From NCBI RefSeq assembly GCF_003609835.1, contig NZ_AP017899.1, forward strand, positions 124,001-188,000: a stretch of 64,000 nucleotides of DNA, in the 5' to 3' direction. Each line of letters begins with the position of its first letter. Position 1 is the first letter of the stretch. Source of the stretch: Sphingopyxis sp. FD7. GTDB lineage: Bacteria > Pseudomonadota > Alphaproteobacteria > Sphingomonadales > Sphingomonadaceae. This document shows, one piece after another, positions 45,697-53,559 of the stretch. A model generated the notes under the pieces. That model was not told the origin of the DNA. It made no database searches and saw only the letters and a program-made list of their open reading frames with translations. Position numbers and translations under genes: made by a program.

Positions 45697-47040
45697 ATGC
45701 TGATGATGGATTTGTCAGCAGCGGAGACGAGTCATGACGGAGACGGTGAAATACGTTGGTCTGGACGTTCATAAGGAAACCATTGCGGTCGCGGTTGCCG
45801 ATGGGGAACGCGGAGGCGAGGTGCGTTTCGTCGGCACGGTCGCCAACGAGGACGATGCGATCAGGAAGCTGGTCAAGCGGCTGACTGGACCGGGCGTGAC
45901 GTTGAACGTCTGCTACGAAGCTGGTCCCTGCGGGTATGGCTTGCATCGGCTGCTGACGAAGCTGGGACAGAATTGCATCGTCATCGCCCCCTCGATGATG
46001 CCGCGGCGCCCGGGTGACCATGTAAAGACGGACCGGCGTGACGCGATGACCCTGGCGCGGCTGCTACGCGCTGGCGAACTCACCGCAATCTGGATACCGG
46101 ACGAAGCGCACGAGGCGGTACGCGATCTCATCCGCGCGCGACGCAGCGCGCAAGATGATGCCATCGGAGCCAAGCAGACAGTGCGCAGCTTCCTGTTGCG
46201 TCATGATCGTCGTTTCGGCGGCAAGGCGGCCTGGACGAAAATGTACTGGCGGTGGTTGTCCGAGCAGCGGTTCGATTTTCCCCACCAACAGCTGGCATTC
46301 GAGGAAATGCAGAAGCGGGTGCTGGAGGCGCAGGCACGGGTTGGGCGCTTAGAAGCGGCGCTGACTGAAGCGGTGGACGCATGGTGTTTTGCGCCGCTGG
46401 TCCGCAATCTACAGGTCCTGCGCGGTATCAGGCTGGTCAGCGCTGCGACGCTGGTCGCTGAAGTAGGCGATCTCACCCGCTTCGACAATCCCAAGCAACT
46501 GATGGCGTATGTCGGCTTGGTGCCGTCCGAGCACTCCAGCGGCGCTCGGACCAAACGGGGCCGGATCACCCGCGCGGGCAACGCGCAGGCACGAACCATG
46601 CTGATTGAGGCGGGCTGGTCGTATCGACTGCCCGCTCGCGAGGAACGACGCTACCGTGAGCGGGTCATCGACTTGTCCGAGGACATCCAGGCGATCGGGT
46701 GGAAAGCGCAGGTTCGCCTGTGCCAGCGCTACCGTCGCCTGGCGGCCACGGGCAAGCCTCAGCCCAAGGTGACCACCGCGATCGCGCGTGAACTGGTCGG
46801 CTATGCCTGGGACATCGCCCGTCGGGTGTCGCCGGCGATAGCCGGCTGATCCACCCACGACATTAACGAGAGGAGGCGCCAGCGCACCAACTGCATAGCC
46901 TTGGCCGGCGTGCCGCGGGCACCCGACTGTGATGGGCAATCCACGGTGTACGGTGGGGCAGGTTCGTCCGACGCCCGAACTTAGACGGAGGATAGGCCCA
47001 GCGACGGATACGGGTAGTGCGGTAATCAACCCGCGGATGA
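45697..47040 (+). mobile_element. IS110-family insertion sequence, second copy
   Basis: A transposase gene with a 37-bp 5' flank that begins directly after the Tn3 terminal repeat, and a 3' non-coding flank of unclear length (I set about 190 bp). The elements of this family that target Tn21-type ends are well known; here the Tn3 repeat is complete and the element abuts it. The right limit is an estimate. Confidence 0.6.
45734..46849 (+). CDS. IS110/IS1111-type transposase
   Basis: A 371-aa DEDD recombinase: YVGLDVHKETIAVAV (D near 11), CYEAGPCGYGLHRLL (E near 60), KTDRRDAMTLARLL (DxxD near 100), and C-terminal LMAYVGLVPSEHSSGARTK followed by ITRAGNAQARTMLIEAGW. It is unlike the first IS110 copy in sequence and belongs to a different subgroup. 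Intact. Confidence 0.9.
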   Translation: MTETVKYVGLDVHKETIAVAVADGERGGEVRFVGTVANEDDAIRKLVKRLTGPGVTLNVCYEAGPCGYGLHRLLTKLGQNCIVIAPSMMPRRPGDHVKTDRRDAMTLARLLRAGELTAIWIPDEAHEAVRDLIRARRSAQDDAIGAKQTVRSFLLRHDRRFGGKAAWTKMYWRWLSEQRFDFPHQQLAFEEMQKRVLEAQARVGRLEAALTEAVDAWCFAPLVRNLQVLRGIRLVSAATLVAEVGDLTRFDNPKQLMAYVGLVPSEHSSGARTKRGRITRAGNAQARTMLIEAGWSYRLPAREERRYRERVIDLSEDIQAIGWKAQVRLCQRYRRLAATGKPQPKVTTAIARELVGYAWDIARRVSPAIAG

Positions 47041-47621
47041 GAGCATGATCAATCGTCGTCGATCAGGCGCCCGCGGCACACCCGCCAAGGTCAATGCGAC
47101 CGCTGGTCTCGAGGCCAGCGAAGGAGTAAACTCGGCCAGCGTCTCGGATGGCAGTCATGAGAGCGTACGTTTTCGACCATCCTCTCACCGGCCCCCATTT
47201 CGATCTCGCCACGGTCCATTCCTCCCCGAATTGCGGCCCCGCGCCGTCAAACGCCGATTTCCATGCCAGTCCTGGCGCCGCGACGCCAATTAAATGACGG
47301 GAGATTGTAACCGGCGCCTGCCCGGGCACGAATGGGATATCAGCATGTGCCGGGAGCAGCCTGCGCGCGAACGGCCAAACTGGCTGCCGTGCGTAAGTCC
47401 AAAATGGGTCATTCGAAGCCCTCGCATCCGGCAGCCGCCACCCCCAGGGGAGCCCTGGGTCGCCGCGGATGCTGGCAGACATTTGCAGCGTACCCGGTCC
47501 CATCCCCCCTACCGGTCGCCGCGCCCCGCGACGTCTCCCGTCCCCCGTCCGGGATATGACTGCCAGCATCCAAGCCGCGCGACCCGCGCTTGGGATGCGG
47601 GCAATAATCTTTGGCCTCCCG
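46850..47621. other. Region between IS110 and the sigma-controlled module
   Basis: About 770 bp. The left part probably contains the IS110 non-coding end. A minus-strand frame at 47063-47707 is open for 214 codons but has no ribosome site, overlaps the predicted promoter and the first gene of the module, and shows no recognisable domain. I could not find the missing 3' part of the AddA-like gene here. Confidence 0.4.
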
Positions 47622-47650
47622 TGTAAGATATCGCTGTCCGCAGCGACCAA
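47622..47650 (+). promoter_or_regulatory. Predicted ECF sigma promoter, copy 1
   Basis: TGTAAG (47622-47627), 16 bp, CGACCAA (47644-47650), 51 nt before the start of the oxidoreductase-nrtS-sigma-antisigma operon. The same two blocks with the same spacing recur at 49842 and 53560. Confidence 0.7.
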
Positions 47651-47700
47651 GGCATGTGACGAGGCAATGAAGGCAATGAAGGCAAGGGGCGGCAAGTGGA

Positions 47701-48825
47701 ATGACAATAAGGATGGTCCTCGCAGGTGGCGGTCATGCCCATCTCGCGGTGCTCGCCGACTGGATCGGTGTGCCGCCCGAGGGCACCGAGCGCTGGCTCG
47801 TGACGTCGCATCGCCAGACCGCCTATTCGGGCATGCTCCCCGGCTGGATGGCCGGGGATTACCCGGCAGAGGCGCTCACGATCGATCTTGAACCGCTCGC
47901 GCGGCTGGCCGGTGCGCGGCTGGTGATCGCCGACGTCGTCGGCCTCAATCCCGAACGGCATCTCCTCGATCTTTCGACCGAAGTGCGCCTCGGCTTCGAT
48001 CTGCTGTCGCTTGCCACCGGCGGCGAAAGCGATGTTTCGCATCTGGCGGCACTTGGTGACCGCCTGCTGCCGGTCCGTCCCGTTCTGCCTTTCATGGCCC
48101 GTTGGGAAGCCTTTGTGGCGGGAAGGCAAGGGCGCACGCTGACGCGCGTCGCGGTGGTTGGCGGCGGCGCCGCAGGGGTCGAACTTGCGCTCGCCGCCGA
48201 GCGGTCGCTGCGCCGCCAGATCGGCGGAACGACCAAAGTGATATTGGTTGCGCCGCGCGACGCTTTGCTCGCCGGCCACAGCGAGGAGGTCCGCCGCCGG
48301 GCAGGCGACGTCCTTCGCGCTCGCGGTATTGCTTTCCACGAGGGACATGCGGCAGGCGCGCCCGACGGCCTGATGCTGCCCGACGGGACGATGTTGGCTT
48401 GCGACGCGGTCATCGCGGCGACCGGAAGCCGCCCCCCCGACTGGATCGCCGATACCGGTCTCGCGGTGCGCGAGGGCGGATTTGTCGCGGTCGGTTCGGA
48501 CCTTCGTAGCGTGTCGCACCCTGACATCTTCGCGGCGGGCGACATTGTTTCTCGAAGCGACCGCCGTGTCGAGCGCTCGGGGGTCCATGCGGTGAAGGCC
48601 GGTCCGGTGATCGCCGCCAATTTGAAAGCGGCGCTGGCCGGTACGCCGATGCACGACTATATCCCGCGGCGTCGAACCCTTTATCTGCTGGCAACCGGCG
48701 ACAGGCGCGCCATCCTGTCATGGGGAAAACTGACCGCCGGGGGACATCTGGTCTGGCGGCTCAAGGATTGGATCGACCGCCGCTTCGTCGAGCGCTACGC
48801 CGGGTTCGGGCAGTTTCGCTCATGA
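47701..48825 (+). CDS. NAD(P)/FAD-dependent oxidoreductase, NDH-2/SelD-associated type
   Basis: A 374-aa two-dinucleotide-binding-domain flavoprotein. The FAD motif MVLAGGGHAHLAVL is at residue 5, the NAD(P) motif VAVVGGGAAGVELALAAE near 150, and the FAD-binding end SHPDIFAAGDIV near 275. It resembles NDH-2-like proteins that are sometimes fused to selenide dikinase (GHAHL is typical of that group). It probably oxidises NAD(P)H, with an unknown acceptor. It starts at ATG 47701 and overlaps nrtS by 4 nt. Confidence 0.8.
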   Translation: MTIRMVLAGGGHAHLAVLADWIGVPPEGTERWLVTSHRQTAYSGMLPGWMAGDYPAEALTIDLEPLARLAGARLVIADVVGLNPERHLLDLSTEVRLGFDLLSLATGGESDVSHLAALGDRLLPVRPVLPFMARWEAFVAGRQGRTLTRVAVVGGGAAGVELALAAERSLRRQIGGTTKVILVAPRDALLAGHSEEVRRRAGDVLRARGIAFHEGHAAGAPDGLMLPDGTMLACDAVIAATGSRPPDWIADTGLAVREGGFVAVGSDLRSVSHPDIFAAGDIVSRSDRRVERSGVHAVKAGPVIAANLKAALAGTPMHDYIPRRRTLYLLATGDRRAILSWGKLTAGGHLVWRLKDWIDRRFVERYAGFGQFRS

Positions 48826-49049
48826 AGGGGGTCGCGGCTTTGCTTCAACATATGATGGCGCGCCCCGTGGTCGCCAATGCCCTGCGCGTGTCCGCCGTCG
48901 TCGGCACCATCCTCAATGTCATCAACCAGGGCTCCTCGATCTGGACTGGCGTCGGCATCGATTGGCCGCGTCTTGCGCTCAACTATGCGGTGCCGTTCCT
49001 CGTCGCCAGTTACAGTGCGGCGCGTGTTTGCCAGGTGATGGAGGGCTGA
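48822..49049 (+). CDS. nrtS: NrtS-like nitrate/nitrite transporter
   Basis: A 75-aa membrane protein with two helices (ALRVSAVVGTILNVINQGSSI and LALNYAVPFLVASYSAARV). The phrase VVGTILNVINQG and the second helix with VPFLVASY match NrtS, a very small transporter family linked to nitrate/nitrite movement. ATGA overlap with the upstream oxidoreductase and adjacency (0 nt gap) to the sigma gene place it inside the regulatory operon. Substrate here is inferred from the family only. Confidence 0.75.
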   Translation: MKGVAALLQHMMARPVVANALRVSAVVGTILNVINQGSSIWTGVGIDWPRLALNYAVPFLVASYSAARVCQVMEG

Positions 49050-49655
49050 ATGAAGCGCCCGCCGCAACCGCGTCCATCATCAACGCCGATCGATCCGGCG
49101 TTTGTTGCGCGCGTGCGCGGCGACCTGCTTCGTTTCGCGCGTCTCCAGCTCGGCAGTGACGACGAGGCCGAGGATGCCGTACAGGAAGCGCTCGCCGCGG
49201 CGTTGCGCAACGGCGATCAATTTCGCGGCGAGGCGGCGCTCAAGACCTGGGTGATCGCGATTCTGAAGAACAAGATCGCCGACCTCTTGCGCCAGCGCCG
49301 ACGCCGGCCGCTCGGGGCAAGCGAGATGGCAGCCGAGGAGGATGGCGGCACGCTTCCGGCGCTGTTCGACGAGCGCGGCATGTGGCGCGAGGCGGCGCGG
49401 CCCGCAGCATGGGAAGATCCCGAGGCGGGGCTGCACAGCGACCAGTTCCTCGCCATCTTCGACGCCTGCCTCAACCGGCTGCCGGCCCAGCAGGGGCAGG
49501 TGTTCATGATGCGCGAGGTGGTCGAACTGGCTACCGACGAAATTTGCGACGAGCTCGGGCTCACCAGCGGGAATATCCATGTCATCATGCACCGCGCGCG
49601 GCTCGCGCTGCGCGCCTGTCTCCAGCATCACTGGTTTGCGGAGGCAGTGCGATGA
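49050..49655 (+). CDS. ECF-type sigma factor
   Basis: A 201-aa sigma-70-family factor with region 2 (FARLQLGSDDEAEDAVQEAL, then FRGEAALKTWVIAILKNKIADLLRQ) and region 4 (LPAQQGQVFMMREVVEL, then DEICDELGLTSGNIHVIMHRAR). The linker of 70 residues is longer than usual. The next gene encodes a small zinc-finger protein overlapping by 4 nt. The sigma factor probably reads the three TGTAAG-N16-CGACCAA promoters, including its own. Confidence 0.9.
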   Translation: MKRPPQPRPSSTPIDPAFVARVRGDLLRFARLQLGSDDEAEDAVQEALAAALRNGDQFRGEAALKTWVIAILKNKIADLLRQRRRRPLGASEMAAEEDGGTLPALFDERGMWREAARPAAWEDPEAGLHSDQFLAIFDACLNRLPAQQGQVFMMREVVELATDEICDELGLTSGNIHVIMHRARLALRACLQHHWFAEAVR

Positions 49656-49846
49656 TGCTCAATTGCCACGATACGACATTCCTGATGTCGCAGCGCCGCG
49701 AGCGCGATCTCAGCTTTTCGGAGCGCATGAAGCTGCGGCTGCACGCGGGCATGTGCCGCCACTGCGCCAATTTCGAACGGCAGCTCCCGCTCCTTGGCGA
49801 GGCCGCGAAACGCCTCGCGGAGCAAGAGGATGATCATGCTGTGTAA
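49652..49846 (+). CDS. Short zf-HC2 anti-sigma factor
   Basis: A 64-aa protein with C-x-n-H...CRHC (LNCHDTTFLMSQ at the start, AGMCRHCANFERQL at about 34), the zinc-binding anti-sigma signature. There is no membrane segment, so it is a soluble, probably redox- or metal-sensing type. Cysteine oxidation or metal displacement would release the sigma factor; that is inference. The second ECF promoter overlaps its stop codon. Confidence 0.85.
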   Translation: MMLNCHDTTFLMSQRRERDLSFSERMKLRLHAGMCRHCANFERQLPLLGEAAKRLAEQEDDHAV

Positions 49847-49870
49847 GCATTGCCCGTCTCGTGCGACCAA
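49842..49870 (+). promoter_or_regulatory. Predicted ECF sigma promoter, copy 2
   Basis: TGTAAG (49842-49847), 16 bp, CGACCAA (49864-49870), 33-36 nt before the VTT/flavoprotein start codon and overlapping the anti-sigma stop. Confidence 0.7.
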
Positions 49871-49903
49871 TCTCGCCAAAGGCCTCCCGCCGGAAGGAAG
49901 ATC

Positions 49904-52057
49904 ATGAACAAGCGTTTCGTCCTGCTGCTGCTGCTCGTGCTGGCGCTTGCCGCATGGGTGCATTTCGACCTTGGCGACTGGCTGACGCTCGAGGCCCTGA
50001 AATCGCAGCAGGCGGCGATCGACGGCTATTTTCGCGCCAACCCGCTGCTTGTGGCGGGGCTGTTCTTCCTTGTCTATGTCGTGTTGACAGCGCTTTCGGT
50101 CCCCGGCGCGGCGATATTGACGCTCGCCGCAGGGGCGATTTTCGGTCTCTATTGGGGGACGCTGATCGTCTCCTTTGCCTCGACGATCGGCGCGACCTTC
50201 GCGTTTCTCGCCTCGCGCTATCTGTTCCGCGACGCCGTCCAGGCACGCTTCGGCGACCGGCTACGGCGCGTCAATGAGGGCATCGCCCGCGACGGCGCCT
50301 TCTATCTGTTCTCGCTGCGGCTCGTGCCGGTCTTTCCTTTCTTTGCGGTCAATCTGCTGATGGGGCTGACGCCGATCCGCACCGTCACCTATTTCTGGGT
50401 CAGCCAGCTCGGCATGTTCCTCGGGACCATCATCTATGTGAATGCAGGCACCCAGCTCGCGCGCATCGATGCGCTGTCCGACATCGCCTCGCCGGGCCTG
50501 CTCGCCTCCTTCGCCGCGCTCGGGCTGCTGCCCTGGATCGGCAAGTGGATCATGGCGGCGATCAAGCGTCGCCGCGTATATGCGCGCTTCAACCGCCCGC
50601 GCCGCTTCGATCGCAATCTCGTCGTGATCGGCGCTGGCGCGGCGGGACTGGTATCCTCCTATATCGCGGCGACGGTGAAGGCGAAGGTGACGCTCGTCGA
50701 GGCGTCAAAAATGGGCGGCGATTGCCTCAACTATGGATGCGTGCCGTCGAAGGCGCTGATCAAGTCGGCGCGCATTGCCGAGCAGATGCGGCATGCGGAC
50801 CGTTACGGACTTGTGTCGGCGTCGCCGCAGATCCGTTTCCGCTCGGTGATGCAGCGCATCCACGACATCATCGCAGCGATCGAGCCGCACGACAGCGTCG
50901 AACGCTACACCGAGCTTGGGGTCGATGTGGTGCAAGGCTATGCCCGGATCGTCGATCCCTGGACGGTCGAAATCGCGCGCAATAACGGCGAAATCCAGCG
51001 GCTCACGACGCGCGCGATCGTCGTCGCGGCAGGGGCGGAGCCGGTCGTCCCCGATCTGCCTGGGCTTGCCGACTCGGGGTATCTGACCAGCGATACGCTG
51101 TGGGAGGAATTTGCTGCGCGTGACACCATGCCGCAGCGCATCATCATCCTGGGCGGCGGGCCGATCGGTTCGGAACTGTCTCAGGCTTTCGCGCGGCTCG
51201 GCGCCGACGTCGCGCAGGTCGAACGCGGCGCTCGTCTGCTGCCGCGCGAGGACGATGAGGTGTCGCAGCTGGCGCGCGATGCGCTCGAAGGCGCTGGCGT
51301 CGAGGTCTTGACCGGGCATGAAGCCTTGCGCGTCGAAGGGACCGAGGGCGATCGGCACCTGATCGTTCGCGATGCCAGCGGCGAACGCGCGATCGCATTC
51401 GACGCGCTGATCGTCGCGGTCGGGCGCAAGGCGCGCCTGTCGGGCTATGGGCTCGAGGATATCGGCATCGAAACGCAGCGCACCGTCGTCACCGACGAAT
51501 ATCTCGCGACCGTCTATCCCAATATCTATGCCGCGGGCGATGTCGCCGGACCCTATCAGTTCACGCATAGCGCGGCGCACCAGGCCTGGTACGCCAGCGT
51601 CAACGCGCTGTTCGGCCAGTTCCGGCGCTTCAAGGCGGATTATCGCGTCATCCCGTGGACGACCTTCATCGACCCCGAAGTCGCTCGCGTCGGGCTCAGC
51701 GAGGCCGAGGCGATCGAGAAGGGCGTTGCTTTCGAAGTCACACGCTATCCGCTCCACGAACTCGACCGCGCGATCGCGGACTCGGCGACAACGGGTTTCG
51801 TCAAGGTCCTGACCCCGCCGGGCAAGGACCGGATCCTCGGGGTCACGATCGTTGGCGAACATGCCGGCGAACTGCTTGCCGAATATGTGCTCGCCATGAA
51901 GCATGGTCTGGGCCTCGGAAAGATTCTCGGGACCATCCACACCTATCCGACGATGGCCGAGGCGAACAAATATGCCGCGGGCGAGTGGAAGCGGGCGCAT
52001 GCGCCCGAGCGCCTCCTCAAGCTGGTCGGGCGCTATCATGACTGGCGGCGCGGATGA
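49904..52057 (+). CDS. VTT-domain membrane protein fused to mercuric-reductase-like flavoprotein
   Basis: A 717-aa fusion. Residues 1-215 are a TVP38/TMEM64 (VTT/SNARE-associated) membrane domain with about six hydrophobic helices and FSLRLVPVFPFFAVNLLMG. Residues 235-717 are a class I pyridine nucleotide-disulfide oxidoreductase: VVIGAGAAGLVSS (about 240), redox pair GGDCLNYGCVPSK (Cys about 272 and 277), IILGGGPIGSEL and NIYAAGDVAGPYQF, with TIHTYPTMAE near the end. It lacks the CC tail of true MerA, so the substrate is probably not mercury. Possibly couples disulfide or metal reduction to membrane transport. Confidence 0.88.
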   Translation: MNKRFVLLLLLVLALAAWVHFDLGDWLTLEALKSQQAAIDGYFRANPLLVAGLFFLVYVVLTALSVPGAAILTLAAGAIFGLYWGTLIVSFASTIGATFAFLASRYLFRDAVQARFGDRLRRVNEGIARDGAFYLFSLRLVPVFPFFAVNLLMGLTPIRTVTYFWVSQLGMFLGTIIYVNAGTQLARIDALSDIASPGLLASFAALGLLPWIGKWIMAAIKRRRVYARFNRPRRFDRNLVVIGAGAAGLVSSYIAATVKAKVTLVEASKMGGDCLNYGCVPSKALIKSARIAEQMRHADRYGLVSASPQIRFRSVMQRIHDIIAAIEPHDSVERYTELGVDVVQGYARIVDPWTVEIARNNGEIQRLTTRAIVVAAGAEPVVPDLPGLADSGYLTSDTLWEEFAARDTMPQRIIILGGGPIGSELSQAFARLGADVAQVERGARLLPREDDEVSQLARDALEGAGVEVLTGHEALRVEGTEGDRHLIVRDASGERAIAFDALIVAVGRKARLSGYGLEDIGIETQRTVVTDEYLATVYPNIYAAGDVAGPYQFTHSAAHQAWYASVNALFGQFRRFKADYRVIPWTTFIDPEVARVGLSEAEAIEKGVAFEVTRYPLHELDRAIADSATTGFVKVLTPPGKDRILGVTIVGEHAGELLAEYVLAMKHGLGLGKILGTIHTYPTMAEANKYAAGEWKRAHAPERLLKLVGRYHDWRRG

Positions 52058-52458
52058 GGCGTGACGGGAAATTGTCGCAGCGGTGTAACCGTGCGGGAAA
52101 AGGCTTCGAACCTGCAAAGATGCGCGGCCTGTTTTTCCTTTTGCTGATCCTGTTTGCAGGCGTGACCGCCACGGTGATGCCCGCAAGCGGTTTTGATGCC
52201 ATATCCAGCGCGCAATGCTGCGAAAGCGGCTGCCCTCTGCCTGACGGCTGTGAGCAAGCCTCGATGGCGTGCAAGCGCGCCTGTTCGGCCGCAATTCTCC
52301 CCGCCAACCCACAACCGGACGCGCCGGCGCCACTTGCCTTCACCGAGCGCGATGCGGCGGTTCGCTTGAATTCCTTGACGCGAAATCCACCCGTTCCCCC
52401 GCCGCGCGGCTTCGCGATATCCGACTTCAACAAATCGACATCAGGAGAATTGACATGA
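52054..52458 (+). CDS. Cysteine-rich exported protein
   Basis: A 134-aa protein translated from an ATGA overlap with the flavoprotein gene (an internal ATG at 52120 would give a tidy signal peptide, MRGLFFLLLILFAGVTATVM). After the hydrophobic segment comes a cysteine cluster: CCESGCPLPDGCEQASMACKRAC. The C-terminus is proline-rich. Possibly metal-binding or thiol-active in the periplasm. I recognise no family. Confidence 0.65.
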   Translation: MRRDGKLSQRCNRAGKGFEPAKMRGLFFLLLILFAGVTATVMPASGFDAISSAQCCESGCPLPDGCEQASMACKRACSAAILPANPQPDAPAPLAFTERDAAVRLNSLTRNPPVPPPRGFAISDFNKSTSGELT

Positions 52459-52586
52459 AATTTGCTGCAAAACTTATCGCCATCACGGCGCTGCTGTCTT
52501 CGGGAACCGCCTATGCGGCGGCTCCTGTGGCCGTGGTCCAGGCCTGCTGCGCGCTTGCCGCGTGCTGCGGTTTGCCGTGCTGCTAA
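52455..52586 (+). CDS. 43-aa cysteine-rich secreted peptide
   Basis: ATG 52455 follows CAGGAG and overlaps the upstream stop. MKFAAKLIAITALLSSGTAYA is a clear signal peptide; the mature part AAPVAVVQACCALAACCGLPCC would have only about 22 residues with six cysteines as three CC pairs. It resembles a metallothionein or a cysteine-rich precursor peptide, but no modifying enzyme is present. It is followed by a very strong hairpin that may stabilise its message. Confidence 0.7.
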   Translation: MKFAAKLIAITALLSSGTAYAAAPVAVVQACCALAACCGLPCC

Positions 52587-52596
52587 GACTCTAGGC

Positions 52597-52626
52597 GGGC
52601 GGGGGCCGGGCATCCGGCCCCCGCCC
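52597..52626 (+). other. Perfect 13-bp hairpin between the peptide and doxX genes
   Basis: GGGCGGGGGCCGG (52597-52609) is complemented without mismatch by CCGGCCCCCGCCC (52614-52626), loop GCAT, without a T-run. It could be a message-stabilising stem or partial attenuator giving more peptide than DoxX. Confidence 0.75.
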
Positions 52627-52669
52627 AAGCGCGCGAAGGTGCGCTCAATCTCGAAAAGAAGGACGACCG

Positions 52670-53095
52670 ATGAAAGCCCAATCGCTGCTCTTGCTCCGGA
52701 TCGGAACCGGATTGCTGCTCGTCGTGTGGGGCATGATCCGCCTCGCCAGCCCCGACAAGGGCGCGGGCGTCAGCGTCAAATATTATGCCGGGCTCGGCGC
52801 CAGCGATACGATCCAGCTCGTCTGGGGCGCGATCCTGCTGGTCGTCGGATTGCTCACGATTCTCGGGCTCTTCCGCCGGTTCGCCTATACAGCGCAAGCG
52901 GTCATTCTGGTGACGGGGGCGCTTTCGATATGGAAATATCTGCTCGACCCCCTCGGTCTCTGGCTCCTTGATCGTGACAGCAGCCAGGTCCTTTTCTTTC
53001 CGTCCCTCGCGGTCGCCGGCGCGACCCTCGTGCTGCTCGCTTTTCGCGACGAAGACCGGATTGCGCTCGATCGCATGCTGGCGCGGCGCGGCTAG
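52670..53095 (+). CDS. DoxX-like membrane protein
   Basis: A 141-aa protein with four predicted helices (LLLLRIGTGLLLVVWGMIRL, IQLVWGAILLVVGLLTILGL, YTAQAVILVTGALSIWKYLL, VLFFPSLAVAGATLVLLAF). It matches the DoxX/DoxD superfamily of quinone-linked membrane subunits. DoxX genes accompany small cysteine-rich metal-binding peptides in other ECF-controlled clusters. AAGAAGGA precedes the ATG. Its stop and the convergent thioredoxin stop share one CTAG. Confidence 0.8.
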   Translation: MKAQSLLLLRIGTGLLLVVWGMIRLASPDKGAGVSVKYYAGLGASDTIQLVWGAILLVVGLLTILGLFRRFAYTAQAVILVTGALSIWKYLLDPLGLWLLDRDSSQVLFFPSLAVAGATLVLLAFRDEDRIALDRMLARRG

Positions 53096-53478
53096 CGGGC
53101 GCGTTCGAGCATCGCCACAATCTCGTCCTCACGCGTCGCGGCGCTTGCCGCGACGCGCAGCGAGCCTTTGTAGATGTGGAGCATGCCATAGCGCTTCGCA
53201 CCGATCCGTTTCCAATCGGCATCGGTCGTCTTTTCGCCGATGCGCAAGAAGAGGGTGTCGCGGTACCGTTCGCGCTGCAGCAGCCCCGACAGGACGGGGC
53301 CGCGCACGCGGCATGGCAGGCACCAGGGCGCATAGGTTTCGACGACGATGGTTCGTCCTTCGCGTTGCGCCTCGGTGAATCGGACCGCGTCGAAGGCCGT
53401 GGGGCTTGCGGAAGCCGCGCTCACGGCGCCCGGGGTTGCGGCGAGCAGAATTCCAAGCGCGGGCCAGATGGGCGCCAT
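53092..53478 (-). CDS. Periplasmic thioredoxin-like protein
   Basis: A 128-aa protein with signal peptide (PALGILLAATPGAVSAASA) and a thioredoxin fold: IVVETYAPWCLPCRVRGPV (CxxC WCLPC near residue 52), GMLHIYKGS, and terminal helix. The cis-Pro before the third strand is not conserved in the usual form. It is convergent with doxX, and no copy of the module's sigma motif lies in front of it. A disulfide donor or acceptor for the cysteine-rich peptides is a reasonable inference. Confidence 0.8.
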   Translation of the reverse strand: MAPIWPALGILLAATPGAVSAASASPTAFDAVRFTEAQREGRTIVVETYAPWCLPCRVRGPVLSGLLQRERYRDTLFLRIGEKTTDADWKRIGAKRYGMLHIYKGSLRVAASAATREDEIVAMLERAR

Positions 53479-53559
53479 ATACGCATCTCCTTCGTCATCA
53501 ATACGCCCGGGGCCGCGCGCCGGTTACAGGACGTCGCCCCAAATCGGCATTGCAGCGAC

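Noticed and set aside
41094-45701. A target-site duplication for the first Tn3 transposon
   Set aside because: The flanking pentamers CTGAT and ATGCT differ; a shifted resemblance (ATGCTGATG) is not at the element edge.
46850-47600. The missing 3' end of the AddA-like gene beyond the transposons
   Set aside because: No frame here shows the expected nuclease motifs, so the end has probably been deleted.
47063-47707. A 214-codon minus-strand frame between IS110 and the sigma module
   Set aside because: No ribosome site or domain; it overlaps the predicted sigma promoter and the first codons of the oxidoreductase gene.
52083-52112. A fourth sigma-type promoter (TGTAAC box) before the cysteine-rich genes
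   Set aside because: The -35 differs in its last base and the position 16 bp downstream reads TCGAACC instead of CGACCAA.
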